Source: Pseudoneobacillus sp042683745 (GTDB lineage: Bacteria; Bacillota; Bacilli; Bacillales; Cytobacillaceae). Taken from it: DNA of 64,000 bases. Made by a program: the position numbers and the translations under genes. Below the pieces are notes generated by a model. That model saw only the letters and a program-made list of their open reading frames with translations, did not search any database and was not told the DNA's origin. This document shows positions 41,607 to 49,925 of the stretch, piece after piece (the stretch's first letter is position 1; every line of letters begins with the position of its first letter). The stretch lies in contig NZ_JBHUJX010000029.1 in NCBI RefSeq assembly GCF_042683745.1, positions 1 through 64,000 of the forward strand. The letters are read 5' to 3'.

Positions 41607-42345
41607 TGATGAAACAATCGTACGTAAAGGATTAATCGCAACGGTGGATTGGAAGAAGTATGGCATGGAAGTGATTGCTGACGCTGCTAACGGAAATCGG
41701 GGCTGGGAGGAATTTATTAAGTATCAACCTGAAATTGTCATTACCGATATTGTCATGCCTGAGGAAAATGGACTTGAATTGGCAAGGAAAATAAAAGAAA
41801 AATATCCTAAAACGAAAATATTGCTATTAAGTTGTCATAAAGACTTTGAGTATGCACAAGAAGGCTTGAAAATTGGAGCATCAGGCTATCTTTTAAAAAC
41901 ATCATTTGAAGATAAAGAGTTAGATCATTTTCTATCTACATTTAAGGATGAATTCCATCAGCAAAGTCTTATGAAACCGGTTGTAGGTCTTCATCATCTA
42001 AAAGATGATATCCCAGACTGTCCAGAGATTGTCTTCACCGTAATGGAATATGTGATAAACCATTTATCTGAACCTATTTCTGTTAATGGAATTGCAGATT
42101 TTGTTGGAGTTAGCCGAAGCCATTTAAGTACGTTATTTAAAAAGAAAACGGGCATCAGTATCCACTCATTTATTGAGAAAAAGAGAATAGAGTTATCAGA
42201 ACAGCTTCTAAAATCCTCCTCGTTAACGATACAGGAAATTGCAGATAAGGTTGGGATTCAAGATGCAAAATATTTTAGTAGATGGTATAAAAAATGTACC
42301 GGTAATCCCCCTTCTAAATACCGCACAAAACAAAAGTACACCTAA
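41569..42345 (+). CDS. YesN-type AraC-family response regulator
   Basis: A 258-residue regulator with an N-terminal REC domain (VLIVDDETIVRKG, phosphoacceptor Asp60 in IVITDIVMPEENG, Lys in YLLKTS) and a C-terminal AraC-type DNA-binding domain with two helix-turn-helices (INVNGIADFVGVSRSHL-like region and LTIQEIADKVGIQDAKYFSRWYKK). It is shorter than typical YesN proteins. The start is GTG 41569 inside the end of the kinase gene, with AAGGTGGGTGG upstream. It likely activates the importer genes directly downstream. Confidence 0.9.
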   Translation: MTKASNIKVLIVDDETIVRKGLIATVDWKKYGMEVIADAANGNRGWEEFIKYQPEIVITDIVMPEENGLELARKIKEKYPKTKILLLSCHKDFEYAQEGLKIGASGYLLKTSFEDKELDHFLSTFKDEFHQQSLMKPVVGLHHLKDDIPDCPEIVFTVMEYVINHLSEPISVNGIADFVGVSRSHLSTLFKKKTGISIHSFIEKKRIELSEQLLKSSSLTIQEIADKVGIQDAKYFSRWYKKCTGNPPSKYRTKQKYT

Positions 42346-42417
42346 ATCATACAAATTGGCAGGTATAAAATAAATAAAAGATAAATGTCCACTTTTAATC
42401 AAACATATAGATGTGTT

Positions 42418-42460
42418 TAACCGCTTTCAAGAAAGATATAATGAAAGCGGTTATATTTTT
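42418..42460 (+). terminator. Hairpin with cre-like arm between the two-component system and the importer
   Basis: TAACCGCTTTC (42418-42428) pairs with GAAAGCGGTTA (42443-42453), followed by TATTTTT. The right arm ATGAAAGCGGTTATAT (42441-42456) matches the CcpA cre consensus WTGNNARCGNWWWCAW at all but one fixed position. It may work as terminator, CcpA site or both. Confidence 0.6.
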
Positions 42461-42497
42461 CTGAATATTTAGTATATAAAAGGGGGATTAGAATTAT

Positions 42498-43754
42498 ATG
42501 AAAAGAAATAAGTGGTGGCTTTTATTGATGGCTCTCGTTTTACTTTTGGTTACAGCTTGTAGCTCAGAAGGTGCTTCAGGAGAAAAGGATAAAAAGGATG
42601 GCAAAAAAGTTATCCGTTTCGCAACTTGGGATTCTGGAGATACATTAAAGATTCAACAAGACATAGCTAAGGAATTTGAAAAGGCCAATTCTAATGTAAA
42701 AGTACAGGTAGAAGCTTATGGAGATGGATTTGATCAAAAGATTGCTGCTTCTTTTGGAGCAAAAAATCCGCCAGATGTTATGTATATGTGGGATTTTTCA
42801 ACCTATCATCAGTCATTAGAGCCTTTAAAATCATTTGTGGAAAAAGATGATGAAATAAAAATGGATGATTTCTATGAAGGTCTCTTTAATTACTCGAGTG
42901 TGAATGGAGAAATTTACGGCATGCCAGCTGGTTTTACCACGATGGTAGTCTATTACAATAAAAAGCTATTTGATCAATATAAAATTCCGTACCCATCGGA
43001 TGATTGGACATGGGATGACTTTAAGAAGATTGCCAAAACATTATCCGATAAAGGGAAGAAACAATACGGATTTGGAGTAACTTCAGAGCCCGACACGTAC
43101 GATTTACAAGGGTTAATTTGGAGCAATGGCGGAAGTTTTGTTAGTGAAGATGGTAAACAAATTGATGGTTATATGAACAGTCCAGAGACGATTAGTGCGG
43201 TTCAAATGTACGGTGATATGGTGAAGGAAGGAATCGCTGTTTTAGTAGGGGGTAAAAGTCAACAAAGTGGAAGCGATATCTTTAAAGCGGGGAAATTAGG
43301 GATGTATATTAGTGGGATTTGGCCATTGGAAGGTTTTAAAGAGGCTGGAATTGATGTAGGGACGGCCGTTATGCCTGCATTTGGTTCTAAACCAGTAAAA
43401 GGACTGATTGCATCCTCCGCCGTTTCCATTGCGAAGGATTCTAAACAAAAAGATTTAGCTTGGGAATTTGTAAAATTTTATTCTTCTGAACAAGCGATCA
43501 AGATGAGAACAGCTGACCTTCCAGTAAGAAAAAGTGTTGCAGAAGCGACAAAAGTTACAGAAGATGAGCTGTATAAGCCATTTTATACAATGCTTGAAAA
43601 TTCATCTAATACACCTGCATTTCTTTTAAACCCGAATTGGAACGAGATCAATCGTAACCTATCTGCTGCCATAAATGCTGTTATGCTTGGAAAAGATGCA
43701 GAGGAATTATTAAATAAAGCAGTGAAGGATTCTGAGAAATATGTAGGAAATTAA
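42498..43754 (+). CDS. Sugar ABC transporter substrate-binding lipoprotein
   Basis: A 418-residue extracellular solute-binding protein (family 1, CUT1 importers) attached to the membrane by a lipid: signal peptide MKRNKWWLLLMALVLLLVTAC with lipobox VTAC and Cys21. Family features include IRFATWDSGDTLKIQQDIAK, PPDVMYMWDF, GMPAGFTTMVVYYNKKLFD and WTWDDFKKIAKTLSDKG. It presumably binds an oligosaccharide or glycoside and passes it to the two permeases next to it. First gene of the importer set; AAAGGGGGA precedes the ATG. Probably controlled by the upstream YesMN-like system and, through the cre-like hairpin, by CcpA. Confidence 0.92.
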   Translation: MKRNKWWLLLMALVLLLVTACSSEGASGEKDKKDGKKVIRFATWDSGDTLKIQQDIAKEFEKANSNVKVQVEAYGDGFDQKIAASFGAKNPPDVMYMWDFSTYHQSLEPLKSFVEKDDEIKMDDFYEGLFNYSSVNGEIYGMPAGFTTMVVYYNKKLFDQYKIPYPSDDWTWDDFKKIAKTLSDKGKKQYGFGVTSEPDTYDLQGLIWSNGGSFVSEDGKQIDGYMNSPETISAVQMYGDMVKEGIAVLVGGKSQQSGSDIFKAGKLGMYISGIWPLEGFKEAGIDVGTAVMPAFGSKPVKGLIASSAVSIAKDSKQKDLAWEFVKFYSSEQAIKMRTADLPVRKSVAEATKVTEDELYKPFYTMLENSSNTPAFLLNPNWNEINRNLSAAINAVMLGKDAEELLNKAVKDSEKYVGN

Positions 43755-43773
43755 GCTGTCTAGGAGGATTTGA

Positions 43774-44721
43774 ATGAAGCCGAATATAAGTTTCAATAAA
43801 GTAAATCCCTCTATACAGGTTAAAAAGAAAAAGCAATGGGGCAATCTTGCCCCTTATTTTTTCATATCACCTTGGATTGCTGGGTTTTTACTATTCACAC
43901 TGGGACCATTATTTTTTTCACTTGTAATTAGCTTTTTTGAATGGCCGATTGTAGGAGAAAAAAGGTTTATTGGATTTGAAAACTACATTGTGATGTTCAC
44001 AGATGATCCGTTATTTTGGCATTCACTATGGGTAACGGTAAAATTTGCTATGCTATTTGTTCCGCTTAATATTATTGTGTCTCTTCTACTAGCCATGCTG
44101 TTAAATAAAAAATTAAAAGGAAGTTCCTTTTTTAGAACCTTTTTCTACGTTCCTTCGGTTATTTCCGGAGTTGCATTAGCGATGATTTGGGGTTGGGTAT
44201 ATAACGGCGAGTATGGGCTTTTAAATCATTTACTGTCATTAGTTGGAATTCAGGGGCCTGATTGGCTAAATCAACAGGGCTGGGCACTCATTGCGATGGT
44301 TATAGCCAGTCTGTGGGGCCAAGGAACGATGATGCTCATATTTTTAGCAGGACTGAAAAATATCCCTCAAGAATTATATGAAGCTGCCGAAATTGATGGA
44401 GCAGGTAAATTGTATAGTTTTTTTAAAATCACTTTACCACTTTTAACACCAACTTTGTTATTTAATTTAATCACCACGATTATTAGTGCTTTTCAACAAT
44501 TGACTTTAGCTTTAGTACTGACAGGTGGAGGGCCGCTTCAGTCCACCTACTTTTATGCGATGTATGTTTATGAAAATGCATTTAAGTATTTTAAAATGGG
44601 TTATTCCTCCGCAAATGCCTGGATTATGTTTTTAATCATTCTATGTTTGACTTTACTTGTTTTTAAATCTTCATCCGCCTGGGTGTTTTATGAAAATGAA
44701 GTGAAGAATGAAAAATCTTAA
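43774..44721 (+). CDS. Sugar ABC transporter permease (MalF type)
   Basis: A 315-residue permease with six predicted membrane helices and the cytoplasmic EAA loop AAEIDGAGKLYSFFKITLPLL that docks the ATPase. Typical CUT1 features are GFENYIVMFTDDPLFWHSL and VLTGGGPLQSTYFYAMYVYE. It forms the membrane channel with the next gene product. No ATPase gene lies in the locus, so a shared MsmX-type ATPase encoded elsewhere is expected, as known for B. subtilis CUT1 importers. AGGAGG precedes the ATG. Confidence 0.93.
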   Translation: MKPNISFNKVNPSIQVKKKKQWGNLAPYFFISPWIAGFLLFTLGPLFFSLVISFFEWPIVGEKRFIGFENYIVMFTDDPLFWHSLWVTVKFAMLFVPLNIIVSLLLAMLLNKKLKGSSFFRTFFYVPSVISGVALAMIWGWVYNGEYGLLNHLLSLVGIQGPDWLNQQGWALIAMVIASLWGQGTMMLIFLAGLKNIPQELYEAAEIDGAGKLYSFFKITLPLLTPTLLFNLITTIISAFQQLTLALVLTGGGPLQSTYFYAMYVYENAFKYFKMGYSSANAWIMFLIILCLTLLVFKSSSAWVFYENEVKNEKS

Positions 44722-44736
44722 GATGGAGGTGTTAGG

Positions 44737-45564
44737 ATGAGGTTAAAAAACAGGCTAAGTAATGGGACTATCTATATCATTTTGATCTTTTTATCACTAC
44801 TATTCTTAGCGCCATTCCTTTTGATGATTACGACATCAATGAAATCACCTGACGAATTATATCTTTTTCCACCTAAATGGCTTCCTTCCACATGGCATTT
44901 TGAAAACTTTGCGAAATCATGGAATAGCCAGCCTTTTAATACTTTTTTAGTAAATAGTGTGATTGTAACGACCTTGACAACAATCGGTCAAATTATTTCT
45001 TCCACTTTAGTTGCATATGGCTTTGCAAGATTTAAATTTAAAGGTAGAGATTTTCTATTTATTGTTCTTCTAGCTACGATGATGATTCCATGGGAAGTAA
45101 CAATGATTCCTCAATATATGGAATTTAATTTCCTTGGGTGGATTAATACATTAAAGCCATTGATTGTACCATCTTGGTTTGGGTCAGCATTCTACATATT
45201 TTTGTTGCGACAATTTATTATGTCTATTCCAAAAGAACTGGATGAGGCAGCAAGAATGGACGGAGCTAATTCTTTTCAAATTTATTATCGAATCCATTTA
45301 CCGTTAATGTGGCCGATTATCGTTTTAATCGCAGTGTTTAACTTTTTATCGAGTTGGAATGATTATTTAGGACCATTAATTTTCCTTAATGATCAAAGTA
45401 AGTATACATTAACACTAGGTTTAGCCCAATTTAAAGGGATGTATGATGTAGATATGGAAGGAATAATGGCTGTTACATTCCTGATTAGTTTACCGCCGCT
45501 ACTATTATTTTTCCTTGCCCAAAAGTATATTGTAAATGGAGTGTCTTCGAGCGGTATCAAATAA
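44737..45564 (+). CDS. Sugar ABC transporter permease (MalG type)
   Basis: A 275-residue permease with six predicted helices. The start MRLKNRLSNGTIYIILIFLS, the APFLLMITTSMKSPDELY segment, the EAA loop DEAARMDGANSFQIYYRIHLPL and the C-terminal SSWNDYLGPLIFL are characteristic of MalG/CUT1 partners. It lies 15 bases after the first permease gene with GATGGAGG as ribosome binding site. A hairpin follows before the glycosidase gene. Confidence 0.93.
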   Translation: MRLKNRLSNGTIYIILIFLSLLFLAPFLLMITTSMKSPDELYLFPPKWLPSTWHFENFAKSWNSQPFNTFLVNSVIVTTLTTIGQIISSTLVAYGFARFKFKGRDFLFIVLLATMMIPWEVTMIPQYMEFNFLGWINTLKPLIVPSWFGSAFYIFLLRQFIMSIPKELDEAARMDGANSFQIYYRIHLPLMWPIIVLIAVFNFLSSWNDYLGPLIFLNDQSKYTLTLGLAQFKGMYDVDMEGIMAVTFLISLPPLLLFFLAQKYIVNGVSSSGIK

Positions 45565-45571
45565 TGAGGGT

Positions 45572-45591
45572 GGATGAATTTCGGTTCATCC
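45572..45591 (+). other. Intercistronic hairpin
   Basis: GGATGAA and TTCATCC form a seven-pair stem with a six-base loop between the permease and glycosidase genes, with only a weak T-rich tail. It may lower downstream expression or protect the upstream mRNA. Confidence 0.5.
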
Positions 45592-45619
45592 ATTCTGTAG
45601 TTTTAGGGAGGAGTTATAG

Positions 45620-47323
45620 ATGAAAATAGAGGAAATGAAAATTCCGTTTAGTCGATATGGATCTTATTTCGTTATTTCCCCCATTTATTTTGGGGACTAC
45701 GATCGAAAAGCATTGTACATTCGAATGATTAGGGGAGGAGATGAAAAAAGCGGTGCTATTTTTAAAATCAATTTAGTCAATGATGAACTGATTGAGCAAG
45801 ATTATGAGGTAGAATTCTCTCCTCATTTACTGAGACTTGTTGCAAAAGAAGGAACATTGGAATGCTGCTTTAGCTCAGACCGCACGATCCGAATGAAGGG
45901 GGATGGAATCGGACTTCGGTTAACAGCATTAACAGGATCATATGATTATGCATTGGCTTGCCCGGACCATACTTGGGAGATTAATAGTTTTAAACAGAAA
46001 CGGAGATTTCGCATTATCCCTATAGAGGGAAGTGTAGAGGTTCAAGCCCCTTTTGAAGTGGATAAAAGTAAATTTATTCACATTAATTGCCGTCCTATTG
46101 ACTCAAATGGAACCTTTGAAACGGCCATCTCAGACTATCATATTACATATGAAAAAGATGCATGCCTAGGAATGAGCTTTTTAGAATCTGTCAATGGTGT
46201 AGAAGAAGAGTTCAGAAACTGGAAAGAGAATACGTTGAAGGTGCCTGATAAATTTCAAAATGGTTGGGAAATGGCTTCCTATATTACATGGTCTTCTGTC
46301 GTAAAAGCAGAAGGATTATTATCACGTCCGGCTATGTATATGTCTAAAAATTGGATGACAAATATATGGAGCTGGGATCACTGCTTTAATGCGATGGCCT
46401 TAATTAAGCATAATCCAGAGTTGGCATGGGATCAATTTTGTATTTTTTTTGACAGGCAGGATGAAAGTGGAGCGTTACCAGATTTTCTTAATGATCAATC
46501 CTCATTGTGGAATTGTTGTAAGCCACCGATCCATGGTTGGACGTTAAAATGGATGTTGGATCGCTCAGATTTTATTTCAGATGATAAATTAAGAGAAATT
46601 TATGAACCTTTAGTACGATGGACGAACTGGTGGTTTAATTATAGAGATGATGACAGGGATGGGATACCACAATATAATCATGGCAATGATAGCGGTTGGG
46701 ATAATAGCACCGTTTTTTCAAAGGGAATTCCTGTTGAAACCCCAGATTTGACTGCTTTTTTGATTATTCAAATGGATGTACTAGCAACAATTGCCCAACG
46801 AATTGGGAAAACGGAAGAAGCGAGAGCCTGGAAACAAAGGGCAGATGATATATTCAATAAGATGGAGGATCACTTTTGGACAGAAACAGGATTTCAGGCT
46901 TGTTTGTCAGGCTCCCATCAACTAATCTCGTCTCAAAGCTTGATTTTGTTTATTCCGCTTATTTTAGGTGATAGATTATCTGAAAATCAAAGAGAAGTAT
47001 TATTAAATCGTCTAATTCATCAACATCAATTCGAAACAGACCATGGATTTGCTACTGAAAGTATAGATAGTCCTTATTATCGTCAAGATGGTTATTGGCG
47101 TGGTCCGATATGGGCACCTTCAACTATGCTAATAGTGGATGGTTTACAGGCAGTAGGTGAAAGAGATCTTGCAAGGAAAATAGCTGGAAAATACTGTGCG
47201 ATGGCTAATCAATCTGGTATGGCTGAAAATTTCAATGCATTAACAGGGGAGGGTCTCCGAGACCCTGCGTTTACTTGGACATCCAGTGTCTTTCTTATTC
47301 TAGCTAATGAACTAGGGAAATAA
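45620..47323 (+). CDS. Intracellular glycoside hydrolase of the GH63/MGH-like (alpha,alpha)6 barrel clan
   Basis: A 567-residue protein without signal peptide. Residues about 1-190 form a beta-rich domain; about 210-565 match the (alpha,alpha)6-barrel of GH63/GH37 and mannosylglycerate-hydrolase-like enzymes: TNIWSWDHCFNAMAL, ESGALPDFLNDQ, HGWTLKWMLDR, the catalytic-acid motif HGNDSGWDNSTVF, YRQDGYWRGPIWAPSTMLIVDGL, and the end GEGLRDPAFTWTSSVF. Such enzymes cleave alpha-glycosides, including glucosyl- or mannosyl-glycerate and related compounds. Placed directly after the importer genes, it probably acts on the imported glycoside. Exact substrate is unknown. Confidence 0.82.
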   Translation: MKIEEMKIPFSRYGSYFVISPIYFGDYDRKALYIRMIRGGDEKSGAIFKINLVNDELIEQDYEVEFSPHLLRLVAKEGTLECCFSSDRTIRMKGDGIGLRLTALTGSYDYALACPDHTWEINSFKQKRRFRIIPIEGSVEVQAPFEVDKSKFIHINCRPIDSNGTFETAISDYHITYEKDACLGMSFLESVNGVEEEFRNWKENTLKVPDKFQNGWEMASYITWSSVVKAEGLLSRPAMYMSKNWMTNIWSWDHCFNAMALIKHNPELAWDQFCIFFDRQDESGALPDFLNDQSSLWNCCKPPIHGWTLKWMLDRSDFISDDKLREIYEPLVRWTNWWFNYRDDDRDGIPQYNHGNDSGWDNSTVFSKGIPVETPDLTAFLIIQMDVLATIAQRIGKTEEARAWKQRADDIFNKMEDHFWTETGFQACLSGSHQLISSQSLILFIPLILGDRLSENQREVLLNRLIHQHQFETDHGFATESIDSPYYRQDGYWRGPIWAPSTMLIVDGLQAVGERDLARKIAGKYCAMANQSGMAENFNALTGEGLRDPAFTWTSSVFLILANELGK

Positions 47324-47350
47324 ACAATATTAGTTATTGAAATAAAAAGA

Positions 47351-47377
47351 AGCTCCAGTCCTTTTTGAACTGGAGCA
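47351..47377. terminator. Bidirectional terminator between the glycosidase and the ROK gene
   Basis: GCTCCAGT and ACTGGAGC form a perfect stem; the minus-strand side is followed by a T-rich run, serving the ROK gene, and the plus side ends the importer operon. Confidence 0.8.
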
Positions 47378-47380
47378 TTC

Positions 47381-48583
47381 TTATTCAACCTGATCTATAG
47401 AAAATAACTCAACTAACACTAAAGCAGCAGCTCCAATGGCAGCAGAATATTCTCCAAGCTTGGAAATAACAATTTCAGTTGATTTTGCATTAAGTGTTAA
47501 TGCTCGACCAGCAACCGTATCTTTTATTCCTTTTAAGATATAGTCACCCGCATTTGAGACACCACCGGTTATGATGATTTTTGTAGGATTTAATAAATGT
47601 ATTAAGTTTGTAATACCAATCCCTAAATAAATTCCAGTATTGTGTAAAAGTTCAATGCTTAATAAATCCCCTTTGCATGCTGCCTCATAGATCGTTTTTG
47701 CTTCAATTCCGTTCACCATTTCATGTAAAAAACTATTTTTCCCCATCGCTAATTCTTTTAAGGCTCTTTCTTTAATGGCAACTCCGGAGGCTAAAGTTTG
47801 TAAGCATCCAAAATTACCGCAAGTACATTTGTTTCCACTTAAATCAATGGACATATGACCGATTTCTCCAGCGAGATTATGCTCACCGTGAAGAAGGTTA
47901 CCTTCTACTACAATTCCAGCACCAATCCCTTGTCCAACGTTTATAGTGACAATTGTTCCACTTTTGTTATGATCACTTGAAAACCAAGTTTCGCCAAGAG
48001 CCATTACACGGGCATCATTCTCGACTTTTACGGGTGCTTGGAAATGTTCCCCTAGTATCTCTTTGATAGGAATATCACGAAGTTGCAGGTCTGGAGCAAA
48101 TAAACAATTTCCATGTTCTACATCGATCACACCATGCATCCCGATTCCTATTCCAATTAACTTTCTGTGGGGTTCCGCAAAATTTTCTAGCATAAAATGT
48201 ATTTCAGCTATTAATAGGTCAAGAAGAATCTCATTTGTAATAGTTGATGGTAACTCCTTACTATGACTCGCTAACACATCTCCATTAATATTGGTCAGAA
48301 CTATCCGTATTTTAACTGGCCCGATATCTAAACCAAGTACATAAAATCCATGCTCGTTAATGACAAGCATAGTAGGTTTACGTCCGCCACTTGATTCTCC
48401 TTGCTGACTTTCAATGACAAGTTCTTCTTCGATTAACTCTTTGACAATGCTACTGACAGTAGGAGGAGTGAGTTTCGTATCTTTCGCAATTTGAGCACGA
48501 GAAATCGAACCGCTCACGCGAATTTTATTTAAAATCATAGATTTGTTTAATGATTTCATCCATTGAAAACTACCTTTTTGCAA
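47381..48583 (-). CDS. ROK-family transcriptional repressor (XylR/NagC type)
   Basis: A 400-residue repressor with an N-terminal winged helix (about residues 10-65; GSISRAQIAKDTKLTPPTVSSIVKELIEE) and a ROK sugar-binding domain (GLDIGPVKIRIVLTNINGD, GIGIGMHGVID, VENDARVMALGE, VGQGIGAGIV, GEIGHMSID). The zinc motif CTCGNFGCLQT is intact. It would bind DNA until a sugar is present. The start is TTG 48583, seven bases after GGAGGT; an in-frame TTG at 48598 precedes that site. It is divergent from the M24-like gene, and TTAATTAA-type motifs before four downstream genes are candidate operators. Confidence 0.9.
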   Translation of the reverse strand: MQKGSFQWMKSLNKSMILNKIRVSGSISRAQIAKDTKLTPPTVSSIVKELIEEELVIESQQGESSGGRKPTMLVINEHGFYVLGLDIGPVKIRIVLTNINGDVLASHSKELPSTITNEILLDLLIAEIHFMLENFAEPHRKLIGIGIGMHGVIDVEHGNCLFAPDLQLRDIPIKEILGEHFQAPVKVENDARVMALGETWFSSDHNKSGTIVTINVGQGIGAGIVVEGNLLHGEHNLAGEIGHMSIDLSGNKCTCGNFGCLQTLASGVAIKERALKELAMGKNSFLHEMVNGIEAKTIYEAACKGDLLSIELLHNTGIYLGIGITNLIHLLNPTKIIITGGVSNAGDYILKGIKDTVAGRALTLNAKSTEIVISKLGEYSAAIGAAALVLVELFSIDQVE

Positions 48584-48640
48584 TCGTACGACCTCCAATT
48601 AAACTACTTGAAAATATTTTACCTTATTTGACAAGAAATG

Positions 48641-48668
48641 TTGAAAAAAACATTCATTATATTATAAC
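48641..48668 (+). promoter_or_regulatory. Promoter of the M24-like gene
   Basis: TTGAAA (48641-48646) and TATAAC (48663-48668) with a 16-base spacer, directly followed by the candidate ROK operator at 48682-48697. Confidence 0.55.
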
Positions 48669-48681
48669 ATAATTAATAAAA

Positions 48682-48697
48682 TTAATTAATTAAGTGG
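48682..48697. promoter_or_regulatory. Candidate ROK operator 1
   Basis: TTAATTAATTAAGTGG lies just downstream of the promoter; nearly the same sequence, TTAATTAACTAAGTGA, occurs before galK (49895-49910), with looser versions before the SDR and GcvPA-like genes. Confidence 0.5.
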
Positions 48698-48710
48698 AAA
48701 TGAAAGGAAA

Positions 48711-49802
48711 ATGAGTATGCAACCATTGCAAAAACTAAAAAATTATTTGCAGCAGAATGGCTATGATGGAATTCTTCTTCGCAAACGAAATAATTTTTCG
48801 TGGCTGACAGAGGGAAGAAAAAATCATATCGTCTTGTCTGATCCAAATGGAGTATCTGACTGGCTTATATTAAAGAAACAAAACTATTTAATTACAAACA
48901 AAATGGAAGAACGAAGAATAATAGAAGAGGAATGTAAGGATATTCGTTTTGACTTTCAAATTTATTCTTGCGAGTGGTATGAATCTACAAATGATTTGAT
49001 TCATAAATTAACAGAAGGAAAGCGTATTGTCAGTGATACTATTTTTTCTGATTGGAAGGTAGTTGATCAAGATCTTTCGTTCATTCGTTCTTGTTTAAGT
49101 GAAAATGAGATTAAAAGTTATCGAGAGGTTTGTCAGTGTACAGCTAATATACTTGAACAAACAGGGAAAGAAATAAAGCCAGGGATGTCGGAATTGGAGA
49201 TTTGCGGAAAATTAACTAAAAAGACAATTGAACATGACCTTGTCATTCACGTGGCATTAATTGCTACGGATGAACGTATTTATAACTATCGTCATCCTCT
49301 TCCAACTAATAAAAAACTCGATCAATATTTGATGATGGTCCTCTGTGCCGAACGAGAGGGACTAGTCGCAAATGCAACAAGATTTGTTCATTTCGGGAAA
49401 CTTCCTAAAGAATTATTGATCAATAAGGAAAAGTTAGCAAGAATTGATGTAGCCATGAATGCTAACACTATTCCCGGTGCCAGCGTAGGTAATATTGTTA
49501 ATAAAGGAATCGAGCATTACAGAGAAGCTGGTTATCCAGAGGATTGGAGATATCTCCATCAAGGTGGGTTAACGGGATTTGCCACTAGAGAATATCTCGC
49601 TAGTCCCTATTCTACTAGTAAGGTTTCTATTCATCAGGCATACGCATGGAATCCTGCTTTACCGGGCATCAAGTCAGAAGATACCATTCTTGTACATGAA
49701 AATAAAATTGAATTTATGACAACAACAAATAACTGGGACTATATCGATGTCGAATATGGTAATCAAACTTATTTGCGTCCAGATATTTTGATTCGCAAAT
49801 GA
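48711..49802 (+). CDS. M24 (pita-bread fold) protein lacking key metal ligands
   Basis: A 363-residue protein with the two-domain creatinase/prolidase fold: N-terminal domain (about 1-135) and C-terminal pita-bread domain (about 145-360; ENEIKSYREVCQCTANILEQTG, IYNYRHPLPTNKKLDQ, ANATRFVHFG, LHQGGLTGFATREY). Compared with metal-dependent M24 peptidases, the first Asp is Val, the second Asp (SDxTR) is Asn, and the Glu of the IEPG-type motif is Asn in WNPALPG; the His and last Glu remain. A dinuclear metal centre is therefore unlikely. Creatinase shows that this fold can hydrolyse C-N bonds without metal, so an amidinase-like or other hydrolase role is possible. It begins the unit divergent from the ROK repressor. 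Confidence 0.72.
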   Translation: MSMQPLQKLKNYLQQNGYDGILLRKRNNFSWLTEGRKNHIVLSDPNGVSDWLILKKQNYLITNKMEERRIIEEECKDIRFDFQIYSCEWYESTNDLIHKLTEGKRIVSDTIFSDWKVVDQDLSFIRSCLSENEIKSYREVCQCTANILEQTGKEIKPGMSELEICGKLTKKTIEHDLVIHVALIATDERIYNYRHPLPTNKKLDQYLMMVLCAEREGLVANATRFVHFGKLPKELLINKEKLARIDVAMNANTIPGASVGNIVNKGIEHYREAGYPEDWRYLHQGGLTGFATREYLASPYSTSKVSIHQAYAWNPALPGIKSEDTILVHENKIEFMTTTNNWDYIDVEYGNQTYLRPDILIRK

Positions 49803-49843
49803 GTGTAGGGGATAGGTGAATTCTGTTCGATTCAACTTATCTG

Positions 49844-49872
49844 TTGACAATTTTCAGAAAAGAATGTATTTT
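49844..49872 (+). promoter_or_regulatory. Sigma-A promoter of the galK unit
   Basis: TTGACA (49844-49849), 17-base spacer, TATTTT (49867-49872), with the candidate ROK operator starting about 20 bases downstream. Confidence 0.65.
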
Positions 49873-49894
49873 TTACTTAAGTTTATAAAGTAAT

Positions 49895-49910
49895 TTAATT
49901 AACTAAGTGA
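49895..49910. promoter_or_regulatory. Candidate ROK operator 2
   Basis: TTAATTAACTAAGTGA, matching operator 1 at 14 of 16 positions, between the galK promoter and the start codon. An ACTTAAG at 49875-49881 and CTAAGT here form a wider inverted pair. Confidence 0.5.
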
Positions 49911-49925
49911 GAAAGAGGAATTACA

